A stretch of DNA of 64,000 nucleotides from Bremerella alba (lineage in GTDB: Bacteria > Planctomycetota > Planctomycetia > Pirellulales > Pirellulaceae), in the NCBI RefSeq assembly GCF_013618625.1, contig NZ_JABRWO010000015.1:1-64000 (forward strand), written 5' to 3'. The position numbers and the translations under genes are program-made. Below, in pieces: positions 34,825 through 42,642 of this stretch (positions within the stretch are counted from its first letter, which is position 1; the number at the start of each line of letters is the position of its first letter). Under the pieces are notes generated by a model. The model saw only the letters and a list, made by a program, of their open reading frames with translations. It ran no database searches and was not told the origin of the DNA.

Positions 34825-34850
34825 TCTCGAAGCACCGCTCCTGTGCTCTT

Positions 34851-35020
34851 GTCCCCTCGCCTCTTGGGGGAGAGGGCTAGGGTGAGGGGCGAAGCGTGAC
34901 CGACAACACAACCCGGTTCAACGGATACACAAAGCGGATTACGAGGGAGGCCGAATCACTTAGGCCCACCACCATTGAAATCCCGCACCCTAGCCCTCTC
35001 TCTTCAAGGGAGCGGGGACA
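34851..35020. repeat. facing pair of REP-like palindromes upstream of thyA
   Basis: The left element 34851-34890 (GTCCCCTCGCCTCTTGGGGG, AGAGGGCTAGGGTGAGGGGC) faces the right element 34986-35020 (ACCCTAGCCCTCTC, AAGGGAGCGGGGAC), about 95 bases apart. Together they form a compound palindrome ending ten bases before the thyA start codon. Confidence 0.8.
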
Positions 35021-35029
35021 AGAAATGTT

Positions 35030-35824
35030 ATGCGACAGTACCTTGATTTGATGCAGCGAATTCTCGACGAAGGGGTCGAGAAGCACGATCGGACCGGCAC
35101 CGGCACGCTCAGCGTGTTCGGCCATCAAATGCGGTTCGACCTGTCGGAAGGGTTTCCGGTCGTCACGACGAAGAAACTGCATCTGCGTTCGATCATTCAT
35201 GAACTGCTGTGGTTTCTCAAAGGGGAAACCAACATCCAATATCTGCGCGAGAACAAAGTCCGTATTTGGGACGAGTGGGCCGACGCGGATGGCAACTTGG
35301 GGCCCGTTTACGGAAAGCAGTGGCGCAGCTGGCAGACGCCTGATGGCGAAGCGATCGACCAGGTTTCGCAAGTGGTTCAGCAGATCAAGACAAATCCTGA
35401 TTCGCGTCGCTTGATTGTTTCGGCCTGGAATGTGGCCGATGTTCCGCAGATGGCGTTACCCCCGTGCCACCTTCTTTTTCAGTTCTATGTGGCCGAGGGC
35501 AAGCTGAGCTGCCAGTTGTACCAGCGGAGTGCTGACGTGCTGTTGGGCGTGCCGTTCAACATTGCCTCGTACGCACTGCTGACGATGATGATCGCCCAGG
35601 TATGCGATCTTCAGCCAGGCGACTTCGTTCATTCGTTTGGTGATGCCCATCTCTATTCGAATCATTTAGAGCAAACCAAGCTCCAGCTTTCGCGCGAGCC
35701 CAAAGCGCTACCGACGATGAAGATCAACCCGAACGTGAAGGACTTGTTCGCGTTCAGGATCGAAGACTTCGAGCTACAAGGTTACGACCCGCACCCGCAC
35801 ATTTCTGCCCCGGTCGCCGTATGA
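35030..35824 (+). CDS. thyA: thymidylate synthase
   Basis: A 264-residue folate-dependent enzyme converting dUMP to dTMP with methylene-tetrahydrofolate. Motifs: [17 protein letters not shown] at the N-terminus, [43 protein letters not shown], and the catalytic cysteine Cys146 in [33 protein letters not shown] and GDAHLYSNH follow. Length equals that of E. coli ThyA. The stop overlaps the folA start by four bases (ATGA), so the two are coupled, which fits because ThyA consumes the folate that FolA regenerates. Confidence 0.97.
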   Translation: MRQYLDLMQRILDEGVEKHDRTGTGTLSVFGHQMRFDLSEGFPVVTTKKLHLRSIIHELLWFLKGETNIQYLRENKVRIWDEWADADGNLGPVYGKQWRSWQTPDGEAIDQVSQVVQQIKTNPDSRRLIVSAWNVADVPQMALPPCHLLFQFYVAEGKLSCQLYQRSADVLLGVPFNIASYALLTMMIAQVCDLQPGDFVHSFGDAHLYSNHLEQTKLQLSREPKALPTMKINPNVKDLFAFRIEDFELQGYDPHPHISAPVAV

Positions 35825-36318
35825 GAATTTCGATGATCGTCGCGGCCAGCCAAGACTGGGTGATCGGCCGCGATGGAGACATGCCGTGGCGATTGTCCAG
35901 CGATCTGAAGCGGTTCAAGAGCCTGACCATGGGTCACCCGATGATCATGGGACGCAAGACGTACGAGTCGATCGGGCGGCTGCTGCCAGGACGCACGACA
36001 ATCATCGTCACGCGCGACCCCAGCTATCAGGTCGAAGGGGCGGTGATCGCTAACAGCGTCGGCGATGCCGTCGCCGCATGTCACGAAGCGGACGAAGCGT
36101 TTGTGGTAGGGGGCGCGGAAATTTATCAAGCCATGCTCCCATGGACCACGCGGCTCTATCTGACCAAAGTGCTTGCGATGATTCCCGACGGCGACACGCA
36201 CTTCCCACTGCTCGACTTCCACCACTGGCACTTGGAGTCGGCCGAAGAGATTCCGCCCGACGCGAAGAATCAGTACCCTACCCGCTTTGAAGTGTGGGAC
36301 CGGCTACCGGAAGCGTAG
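35821..36318 (+). CDS. folA: dihydrofolate reductase
   Basis: A 165-residue enzyme reducing dihydrofolate to tetrahydrofolate with NADPH. The N-terminus [25 protein letters not shown] contains the substrate and M20-loop residues. [24 protein letters not shown] and [16 protein letters not shown] (the conserved GG and cofactor region) follow, then [16 protein letters not shown]. It is translationally coupled to thyA by a four-base overlap, a common arrangement. Convergent with the methyltransferase gene downstream; no clear terminator lies between them. Confidence 0.96.
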   Translation: MRISMIVAASQDWVIGRDGDMPWRLSSDLKRFKSLTMGHPMIMGRKTYESIGRLLPGRTTIIVTRDPSYQVEGAVIANSVGDAVAACHEADEAFVVGGAEIYQAMLPWTTRLYLTKVLAMIPDGDTHFPLLDFHHWHLESAEEIPPDAKNQYPTRFEVWDRLPEA

Positions 36319-36383
36319 GGGTCTCGCTTGCCGCGATGCAGGCACCAGGGTATCGGCCCGGCCACGTGCGGCGGCCTATCGGA

Positions 36384-37277
36384 CTAGGTCGTGGGCTGTT
36401 TCAGCCGGCGGCCCTTGGCCGTGCTAGGGGCGCTGGTAAGTGGGTTTTCGGACCCGACCAGGGGATCGCCTTCTTTAACTTTCGCCAGGCGCTCGCGGAC
36501 CTGTTTGGCGTAGTCTTTGGATAGCTCGAAGCCTAGTGGCTGGCGGCCTAGCTTCTTCGCGGTTACCAACGTCGAGCCGCTGCCGGCGAAGGGATCCATG
36601 ACGACCTCTCCTTCGCTGGAACAGCATTTGATAATCCGACCCAGCAGTTGTTCTGGCATTTGACAACCGTGGAAGCCTGCACGCTCTTTAAAGGTGCCGG
36701 CGACGCGGGGGAAGTACCACGTATCTTCTTCGCTGCTGAAGCTTTCCGGGGCATCTTGGGGACGCAGAATCCAGGTATCGTCCGGAACGCGTCCTTTGGG
36801 ATTGGCTCGCTTATCGCCGTAAACCAGCATCCGGGCACTCGGTACGCGGATCTCTCCGTCGTTGAAGGTGAACTGCTTCGCATCCTTGGTGAAGTAAAAG
36901 ATATGCGCGTGGCTGCGGGTGAACTTGCTCTTGCAGTGCACGCCAAAGGTGTAATACCAAACGACCCAGTTGCGACAATGAAGCCCGAGCGTGCGCGTGG
37001 CGAGAACTTTCAATTCGGCCGCGAATTCATCGCCAATTGCCAGCCAGAATGCCCCGGTAGGTTTGAGAACTCGCGAGACTTCTCGCATCCATTGTTCGCT
37101 CCACTCGAGATACTCGTCGACCGATCGCCGGTCGTCGTAGACGTCGTACTTATAGCCGATGTTAAAGGGGGGATCGGCGAAAGCCAGGTCGATGCATCCC
37201 TCAGGCAGCTTCTTCATCTGGGCAATGCAATCGCCGGTCGTCAATCCAGTGGCGGGAAGTTTCAGCGGCGTCGCCAC
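36384..37277 (-). CDS. beta-class DNA methyltransferase (orphan)
   Basis: About 297 residues. It transfers a methyl group from SAM to an amino group of adenine or cytosine in DNA. The catalytic motif DPPFNIGY comes first (residues 35-42) and the SAM-binding FAGSGST later (230-236); this order defines the beta class. In between are [23 protein letters not shown] and a target-recognition region. No restriction endonuclease gene is nearby, so it is probably regulatory or solitary. Start set at GTG 37277 because AAGGAGG lies six bases upstream; an ATG at 37295 would place that site inside the coding region and itself has no binding site. Confidence 0.9.
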   Translation of the reverse strand: MATPLKLPATGLTTGDCIAQMKKLPEGCIDLAFADPPFNIGYKYDVYDDRRSVDEYLEWSEQWMREVSRVLKPTGAFWLAIGDEFAAELKVLATRTLGLHCRNWVVWYYTFGVHCKSKFTRSHAHIFYFTKDAKQFTFNDGEIRVPSARMLVYGDKRANPKGRVPDDTWILRPQDAPESFSSEEDTWYFPRVAGTFKERAGFHGCQMPEQLLGRIIKCCSSEGEVVMDPFAGSGSTLVTAKKLGRQPLGFELSKDYAKQVRERLAKVKEGDPLVGSENPLTSAPSTAKGRRLKQPTT

Positions 37278-37295
37278 AGCGGCCCTCCTTGGCAT

Positions 37296-37623
37296 GAATG
37301 ATCGTACAATCTGGGACTGGAAGTATTAGTGTAGCCCGGCAAGCGGCAGGGCGCAATGCAGTCCGGTCGCCGTATCTTAACGCATTCTTGGACAAACGTG
37401 TGCACGCCCGAATCTGAAGCCGCTTCGCTGAAAGAAAGTAACACCTATGAACTGCGGATGGGTTCGGTTCGCAGCGAGAACCGGTCGGAAAGTCCCCATC
37501 TTTCGGATTTCGCTGGTTGACCTTACCTCAATGGTAGGAGATGCTAAATCAATGAAACGCCGTGAAGGGTTTCTCCTCATTGAGCGCTTGTGAGGTGATC
37601 CACTCCCTTGGAAAGGGCCAGCC
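37296..37623. other. intergenic region between divergent genes
   Basis: About 330 bases between the methyltransferase and the first STAS gene. Several short inverted words are seen (e.g. CGGTTCGCAGCGAGAACCG around 37460-37485), but no known RNA family is recognised. It should contain two promoters. Confidence 0.4.
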
Positions 37624-38004
37624 ATGAACGACGCCGCACCCACGTTAGTCCACCATCAGATTGCCGGCAAAGTCCTCGTTCTCACCCCGCAAGTCGAACA
37701 GATGCGCGACACCGAGATCTGTTATTCGATTCGGGATGGAATGACCGACTATGTGAAACAGGTCGATCATCGCCGTGTCGTGATCGATATGCAAAACGTT
37801 AACTTCGTCAGCAGTATCGGAATCCTCGCGTTTCTGAATCTTCGTCGAGCGGTCCCCAATGACGAAGAACGAATCATTTTTTGCAATCTGTCTTCCTCGC
37901 TCACCAGCATGTTCAGAATTTGCAAATTAATCTCAGAAAACCCTAACGACCCAACGCCGTTCGATTCCGTAGACACTCTTGAGTCGGCTTTGTCGACCGC
38001 GTAA
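37624..38004 (+). CDS. STAS domain protein (anti-sigma-factor-antagonist-like), first of pair
   Basis: A 126-residue protein consisting of a single STAS domain. The core motif RRVVIDMQNVNFVSSIGILAF has the phosphorylatable serine region at Ser63/Ser64, as in SpoIIAA-type antagonists. STAS proteins bind anti-sigma kinases or act in partner-switching and stressosome pathways in the cytoplasm. No anti-sigma kinase or PP2C phosphatase gene is in the window, so the partner is elsewhere. The ATG follows GGAAAGG. A second STAS gene lies 85 bases downstream. Confidence 0.88.
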   Translation: MNDAAPTLVHHQIAGKVLVLTPQVEQMRDTEICYSIRDGMTDYVKQVDHRRVVIDMQNVNFVSSIGILAFLNLRRAVPNDEERIIFCNLSSSLTSMFRICKLISENPNDPTPFDSVDTLESALSTA

Positions 38005-38089
38005 CCTGCGCAAAATGGAGCCCATCTACCCACCGATCGTATTTGTAAATCGGTCCCCACCCCAACCATGCTAGGCGGAGCACGGACGC

Positions 38090-38482
38090 ATGAACGCCAA
38101 GGTCACGAATTCACTCGTTTCGTTCGAAGAGGTCGACGGTGTGCACGTTGTCACGCCGCTGGTGAGCAACATGCGCGACGCCAACAACTGTTTGGCGATT
38201 CGCGAATTGACAATCGAATATGGCCAATCACGTCGGCCGGAAAAAGTCTTAATAGATTTGAGTCAGGTACGCTTTATGTCGAGCGTTGGCGTCCGCGTGC
38301 TCGTCTCTTTGCTGCGACAAGTCTGCGAAGTTCAGGGCCGAATCATGGTCTGCAGCCTGAATGGAGAGTTGCGGGGAGTACTTTTCGTCTGTAGCCTAAT
38401 ATCAGACGATATGAATCAACCGGGACCGCTAGAGGTGGCAACAAACCGTGAGGACGGCCTCGCTCGCCTGCGTTCCCCCTAA
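38090..38482 (+). CDS. STAS domain protein, second of pair
   Basis: A 130-residue STAS protein, clearly paralogous to the previous one: both have a VVTPLVSNMRDAN / VLTPQVEQMRDTE segment and the core EKVLIDLSQVRFMSSVGVRVL with Ser64/Ser65. The C-terminal part (GRIMVCSLNGELRGVLFVCSL) also corresponds. The two could be alternative substrates of one kinase or form a heteromeric switch. The stop is 17 bases from the next start, so STAS-STAS-VOC-DUF454 is probably one operon. Confidence 0.88.
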   Translation: MNAKVTNSLVSFEEVDGVHVVTPLVSNMRDANNCLAIRELTIEYGQSRRPEKVLIDLSQVRFMSSVGVRVLVSLLRQVCEVQGRIMVCSLNGELRGVLFVCSLISDDMNQPGPLEVATNREDGLARLRSP

Positions 38483-38499
38483 CAAGGCTTGCCCTCCCC

Positions 38500-38877
38500 A
38501 TGCCCGATTTGCTCCTCGAAGCCGTTAATCCTGTTCTGCCGTCTCGCGACGTAAAAGCCGCCATCCAGTTTTATGTCGACAAGCTGGACTTCAAGGTATC
38601 GTTTCAAGATGCAGACGATCCGCGCTACGCATCGATCATTCGAGATCGGGTCGAAATCCATCTTCGCTGGCACGATCCCTCGAGTTGGGACCGAGTCGAG
38701 CGACCGAACATTCGTATCGCCGTATGCGATGTCGAGCACCTTTACAGCGTGTTTCAGCCCTTGGGGATCTTTGCTTCCGATACTACGCTCCGAGATACGG
38801 CATTTGGCACACGGGAGTTTGGCCTTTTCGATCCCGATGGGAACTTGCTGACGTTCTATTCCGACCTGGGAGAGTAG
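38500..38877 (+). CDS. VOC family (glyoxalase/bleomycin-resistance-like) protein
   Basis: A 125-residue single VOC module pair: VNPVLPSRDVKAAIQFYVDKLDFKVSF at the start, EIHLRW in the middle and EFGLFDPDGNLLTFYS at the end. This matches the bleomycin-resistance/dioxygenase-like class of metalloproteins. The reaction could be ligand sequestration or an isomerase/dioxygenase-type step; it cannot be told from sequence. It lies directly behind the STAS genes. Confidence 0.87.
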   Translation: MPDLLLEAVNPVLPSRDVKAAIQFYVDKLDFKVSFQDADDPRYASIIRDRVEIHLRWHDPSSWDRVERPNIRIAVCDVEHLYSVFQPLGIFASDTTLRDTAFGTREFGLFDPDGNLLTFYSDLGE

Positions 38878-38931
38878 TCGTCGGCCTGCCGGAACGGTTT
38901 GTTATATACACTTAGAGGTCCGGCTTTCGCT

Positions 38932-39477
38932 ATGAATCATCCTCCGGTACCTGAGATCGCTTGGTCCAAGCGGCTAATCTACTTGGGCTGCGCGACCATA
39001 TTTTTCATGCTGGCCATCCTGGGCATGATCTTGCCGATTGTCCCAGCCACACCGTTTCTGTTGGTCACCAGCTACTTCCTGGTGCGTTCCTTTCCGAAGC
39101 TGAACGACCTGCTGCTCGACACGCCCTATTTCGGTCCGATCCTTTACGACTGGGAAGTTCGCAAAGGCATCAAGACCAGCACCAAGATCCAGGCGATCGC
39201 CTCGGTTGTTCTCGGTTGGGGAATTTCGCTGCTCGTTTTTCCGATACCAAGCTGGGCCCTGATTCTCATGGCCGTCTTGGTGATAACCGGGATCCTTGTC
39301 ATCTACCTGGTCCCAGAGCCGCGCGACCCGGTCAAGATTGCCGAGGGTAAGAGCAATTCCAGCGATCAGCAAGAAGAAACGATCAACAACGACGAGGTCC
39401 ACAAATCGCACGAGCTAGAGCGGAAACAGCGGGAATGGGATCGCACCCAACGCCAGCCCCATGGCGACAATCGTTGA
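38932..39477 (+). CDS. DUF454 (YbaN-like) inner-membrane protein
   Basis: About 181 residues from ATG 38932. The DUF454 pattern is clear: LGMILPIVPATPFLLVTSYFLVRSFPKLNDLLLDTPYFGPILYDWEVRKGI, followed by two hydrophobic segments (about 80-125). There is an unusually long hydrophilic C-terminal tail (about 50 residues, rich in Gln/Glu/His/Arg) beyond the family core. The function of YbaN-type proteins is unknown. Probably the last gene of the STAS operon. Confidence 0.87.
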   Translation: MNHPPVPEIAWSKRLIYLGCATIFFMLAILGMILPIVPATPFLLVTSYFLVRSFPKLNDLLLDTPYFGPILYDWEVRKGIKTSTKIQAIASVVLGWGISLLVFPIPSWALILMAVLVITGILVIYLVPEPRDPVKIAEGKSNSSDQQEETINNDEVHKSHELERKQREWDRTQRQPHGDNR

Positions 39478-39544
39478 TGGAAACCCTTTCTCTTCCCAGC
39501 CCCTATCCCCCTAGGAAGACACAATCAGCAAGCCTGTAAAACGA

Positions 39545-39727
39545 CTAGATCGTTCCGACTTGCTGCAGCGCAAGATACGCCAAGAGACTGAACCAAATGA
39601 CCGCGATCACGGCCATCGCGATCAAGAAACCGAGATGCCGTTTGGGTGGATTCGACGTGGGCAGATAGACGGGCACCTTGCGTGGCTGATCGCGCGAGGA
39701 TGCTTGTTTGTTTTTGGCGGCCGCCAT
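39545..39727 (-). CDS. 60-residue membrane protein
   Basis: A small protein with a basic hydrophilic N-terminal half (MAAAKNKQASSRDQPRKV) and one hydrophobic segment at about 33-54 (FLIAMAVIAVIWFSLLAYLAL). An N-in, single-span topology is likely. The ATG is preceded by GGGAAG. It is the last gene of a minus-strand set ricT, Minf_1886, this gene, with 22 bases to its neighbour. It is probably genuine because of the site and composition, but the family is unrecognised. Confidence 0.65.
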   Translation of the reverse strand: MAAAKNKQASSRDQPRKVPVYLPTSNPPKRHLGFLIAMAVIAVIWFSLLAYLALQQVGTI

Positions 39728-39749
39728 GTTTCTTCCCTGTAGGCTCGTG

Positions 39750-40250
39750 CTAAGCTTGCCCTGATTCTTCCGACAGTTCGAAGTCGAAGTTCTTCACGAA
39801 CGCGTCTTCAAAGTCGTACTGATCATTGAAGTCTTCGCGGCGATCCGATTTCGACTTTCGCATCATCCCGATGCCGATCAAGTTGTACACTATCTCGCCG
39901 AAATCACCGGTGGTGTGGATGCCCCACGAGTTGAGCACCACTTTCGCCAGCAAACCATATTGCTGCTGGGCGTACTGACGGATAGCCAAGCACAGCACCT
40001 GACCGGTGAGATGGCGTTCAACGTCTTCTTCCTCTTCATCCCAGCCTTCAAGCTCGTCTTCGAGTTCGTCGATCTCTTCCTCGAAACATTCCAGGTCTAG
40101 GTCTTCTTCCTCGGATGGGTCTTCGTCCTGATCCTCTTGAAATCGCTGGCCGAAGGAAAGGGCTTCGCGGACAAATTGATATGCTTCCATGCGATAGCGC
40201 GAATCATCTTTGAGCAGCTGCATGAAGGCGGAATAAGTATCTTCGGACAT
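39750..40250 (-). CDS. Minf_1886 family protein
   Basis: A 166-residue protein of the uncharacterised Minf_1886 family, recognised by DDSRYRMEAYQFVREAL at the start and HLTGQVLCLAIRQYAQQQYGLLAKVVLNSWGIHTTGDFGEIVYNLIGIGMM in the core. Between the two lies an extremely acidic insertion (about residues 38-78, mostly Asp/Glu), longer than I would expect for the family. Soluble and cytoplasmic. It starts six bases after the ricT stop, so the two are co-translated, which suggests a related function. Confidence 0.85.
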   Translation of the reverse strand: MSEDTYSAFMQLLKDDSRYRMEAYQFVREALSFGQRFQEDQDEDPSEEEDLDLECFEEEIDELEDELEGWDEEEEDVERHLTGQVLCLAIRQYAQQQYGLLAKVVLNSWGIHTTGDFGEIVYNLIGIGMMRKSKSDRREDFNDQYDFEDAFVKNFDFELSEESGQA

Positions 40251-40256
40251 GCCGTT

Positions 40257-41177
40257 TTATTCCTTCGGAGTGTCTGGATTGGATTGGGTGTTCTCGCCGC
40301 TTTCGTCTGCGGCTTCCTTCTTATCGCGACGTTTGCCGCGTCTGGAACTTCCCCCGGTTTGGCCGTTGCCGCGTTTGAGGATCGTCAGCACGTCGCTGGC
40401 ATCGATCATGATGTTGCGGTTGTCTTCCATACGGACCAACAGCTGCCCGGCTAAAATCTCGTGATTCAACACGCGACCACGGCCATTGCTAGTCACAATG
40501 TCGCTACCAATCGGCGGAAGGTCGCGTTGTAGCTCTTCGTACGTGTCGTACTCGTAACGCAGGCAACACTTGAGTCGTCCGCAGCGTCCGGAAATCTTCG
40601 TCGGGTCGAGCGTCGCTTTCTGAAGCTTGGCCATCCGCATCGATACCGGGGGCATTTCGCTCAGATGCGTGTTGCAGCAGACCGGCTTTCCGCAATCGCC
40701 GTAATCGGCCAGCAATTTGGCCTCGTCTCGGACACCGATTTGCCGCATTTCGATACGTGTCTGCAGTTCGGAAGCCAACGCTTTGACCAGATCGCGAAAA
40801 TCGACTCGCGACTCGGACAAGTAGTAAACGACAATTCGCTCGCCGCCGAACAAGTGCTCGACGTCGACCAGTTGCATTGGAAGATCCATCTCGCCGATCA
40901 CGCGGCGGACCGTTTCCACTTCGCGCTGGGTGTCTCCCAGCATGTGCTCGGTCTGCTTAATGTCTTCGACCGACATGGCCCGCATGATGCTGCCAAAGGT
41001 CGGATCGCTAAGCTGGTTGACCGCGTCGTCGGTGGCAATGCAAAGCACATCCCCCACCTCCAAGCCGCGCTTGGTGCGAATGATGACTTGGTCGTCGCGG
41101 TTGTATTCATCTTTTGCTCGGGCCGAGAACACGCCTATAAAACGCATGACCCCGTAGCGAACGATGTATTTCGCCAT
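40257..41177 (-). CDS. ricT: RicT/YaaT-type PSP1 domain protein
   Basis: A 306-residue protein with a PSP1 C-terminal domain. Conserved cysteines are in place: Cys162, Cys167/168 (GDCGKPVCC) and Cys199, Cys204/205 (SGRCGRLKCCLRYEYD), which in Bacillus RicT contribute to Fe-S cluster binding in the RicAFT complex acting on RNA processing and development. A basic Ser/Arg/Lys-rich tail of about 45 residues follows the domain. No RicA or RicF gene is seen here. It heads the operon with the Minf_1886 and small membrane protein genes. Confidence 0.9.
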   Translation of the reverse strand: MAKYIVRYGVMRFIGVFSARAKDEYNRDDQVIIRTKRGLEVGDVLCIATDDAVNQLSDPTFGSIMRAMSVEDIKQTEHMLGDTQREVETVRRVIGEMDLPMQLVDVEHLFGGERIVVYYLSESRVDFRDLVKALASELQTRIEMRQIGVRDEAKLLADYGDCGKPVCCNTHLSEMPPVSMRMAKLQKATLDPTKISGRCGRLKCCLRYEYDTYEELQRDLPPIGSDIVTSNGRGRVLNHEILAGQLLVRMEDNRNIMIDASDVLTILKRGNGQTGGSSRRGKRRDKKEAADESGENTQSNPDTPKE

Positions 41178-41370
41178 ACTGAATATCTTTATATCGCCGC
41201 TGCATTACCGATAGGGCTGCCGACGAGAAAAACGTACTGCCTCGCAGGCAATCTGCATGGTGACAGCACGTTGGGAAGGTTTCAATAATCCTTGCAGTAT
41301 AACCTGATTGGGGCCATCCCTGAAATTGGGAGCTCGATGCGTGCCTGGGAAGTCGATCTGATATCACCGG

Positions 41371-41441
41371 GGCACAAGCGGCGAATGCATCCGGATTGAA
41401 CTCAAGGGATCGTTTCTATCCTAAGTAACGCTAGCAACCGC
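41371..41441. repeat. degenerate fragment of the 153-bp repeat (possible)
   Basis: GGGGCACAAGCGGCGAATGCATCCGGATTGAA and the following TATCCTAAGTAACG resemble the inner part of the 153-bp element (ACAAGCGGCTAATGCATC, ATCCTGGGTAACA). The outer arms are missing. It is probably a decayed copy near the end of the ArsC-like gene. Confidence 0.45.
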
Positions 41442-41783
41442 CTAGGGGAGAATTTCGTCGACGCTTTCAGGGGGTCGTCCCAACCGGGCCTCGTTGCCAA
41501 CCACCACAATAGGACGTTCGATAATCTTCGGATTGGCAGCCATCTGAGCGATCCAACCCGCTTCGTCTTCCGGCCGCGCGAGACCCAGGGCCTGGTGGTC
41601 TTTCTTCCGCACGAGCTGCTCGGCCTTGAGTCCCAGCTTTTTGAGCAACGATTGGATCGTCTTTTCGTTGGGGGGACTATCGAGGTAAAGCACCACCTCG
41701 GGTTCGATCCCATGCTCGCTGAGCCGGGCTAAGGTTTGTCGGCTCTTCATACAACGTGGATTATGGTAGATCGTGACGCTCAT
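41442..41783 (-). CDS. ArsC-like thiol reductase (arsenate reductase family)
   Basis: A 113-residue thioredoxin-fold protein of the glutaredoxin-dependent ArsC/YffB/Spx group. The catalytic cysteine is Cys11 (YHNPRCMKSRQTL), and the ERPIVVVGNEARLGRP segment carries the conserved Arg and the cis-proline region. It has the length of YfgD/ArsC-type reductases. No arsenite pump or ars regulator is nearby, so arsenate may not be its real substrate. No signal peptide. The gene stands alone. Confidence 0.88.
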   Translation of the reverse strand: MSVTIYHNPRCMKSRQTLARLSEHGIEPEVVLYLDSPPNEKTIQSLLKKLGLKAEQLVRKKDHQALGLARPEDEAGWIAQMAANPKIIERPIVVVGNEARLGRPPESVDEILP

Positions 41784-42098
41784 CGCGTACCTTGAAGCAG
41801 GGTAATGACGGAATATAGGAAGTTCGGGAAACCGAGGTCAATCTGCCTGTAACGCCGATCTTCAAGTGGCATCCTAGTTACCAGAGCACAGCAAGCGGGT
41901 ACTGCAGCAGGTTGTCCTAACTCGGTTACCCACCATAATAAAAGCATGCCCCCTGGGTTGTGAACCTGGTTAAAATTCGCGATTCTATTGGATTAGGCCC
42001 GGAATTACGGCATGCTGAATGTCTGGGCTCGACTTGATCTCATGAGACGCAAGCGACAGTAAACCCCCATATTTTCCATTGATCGGGAGAAGCCTCCA
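41784..42098. other. intergenic region upstream of thioredoxin
   Basis: About 315 bases between divergent genes with no gene seen. The part nearest 42099 contains GGGAGAAG as ribosome binding site of the thioredoxin gene. Confidence 0.4.
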
Positions 42099-42419
42099 AT
42101 GGCCAATGAATTTAACGAAGACAACTTTGATTCCGAAGTCCTGCAATCGAGCGATCCGGTATTGGTCGACTTCTGGGCACCTTGGTGCGGTCCTTGCCGT
42201 CAGTTGGCACCGGTAATCGATCAGCTGGCCACCGAATACGAAGGTTCGGTCAAAGTCGGTAAGGTCGATACCGACAAAAACCCAAACCTGGCCGTGAAGT
42301 ACGGTATCCAGAGCATCCCAACGGTCATGATCTTCAAGAATGGTGAAGTCGTGAACCAGATGCTCGGCAACCAGCCCAAGGCCAACCTACAGCAAGCGCT
42401 GGACGCAGCCAAAGGCTAA
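42099..42419 (+). CDS. trxA: thioredoxin
   Basis: A 106-residue cytoplasmic dithiol-disulfide oxidoreductase. Active site WAPWCGPCRQ with Cys30 and Cys33, the preceding VDF with the buried Asp, and YGIQSIPTVMIFKNGE with the cis-proline. The size is canonical. It serves ribonucleotide reductase and other thiol enzymes, and possibly the ArsC-like reductase encoded divergently next door, although ArsC of this type usually uses glutaredoxin. Followed by a strong terminator. Confidence 0.96.
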   Translation: MANEFNEDNFDSEVLQSSDPVLVDFWAPWCGPCRQLAPVIDQLATEYEGSVKVGKVDTDKNPNLAVKYGIQSIPTVMIFKNGEVVNQMLGNQPKANLQQALDAAKG

Positions 42420-42452
42420 GCGTCCCGTACCGGGCATAAAATTTGCTAGCAA

Positions 42453-42481
42453 AACGGAAGGCGATTGCCTTCCGTTTTTTT
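42453..42481 (+). terminator. rho-independent terminator of trxA
   Basis: AACGGAAGGC pairs with GCCTTCCGTT around GATT and runs into seven T residues, about 35 bases after the stop. Confidence 0.9.
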
Positions 42482-42642
42482 ATGCGCTGGCCCTGAAAGT
42501 GGGTGGTAGCATGCAAAAGCCCTGCGAGTCCGCAGCATTTCAACCTGCGCAGCCGTTAAACTCAACTTCTTAGGCACATCATGCCGATGCGAAAGGATGG
42601 CCGAGTAATCCATTCGACTGCCGCCCATTGCATTGATTCGCC

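Noticed and set aside
563-35020. reading the CCCTCTCC palindromes as terminators
   Set aside because: They have strong stems but no T-runs on either strand, occur in facing pairs and recur with the same word set, so they are better treated as REP-like repeats.
41442-42419. arsenic resistance cluster
   Set aside because: An ArsC-like reductase and a thioredoxin are adjacent, but there is no arsenite exporter, ArsR-type regulator or other ars gene, and the two genes are divergent with separate control.
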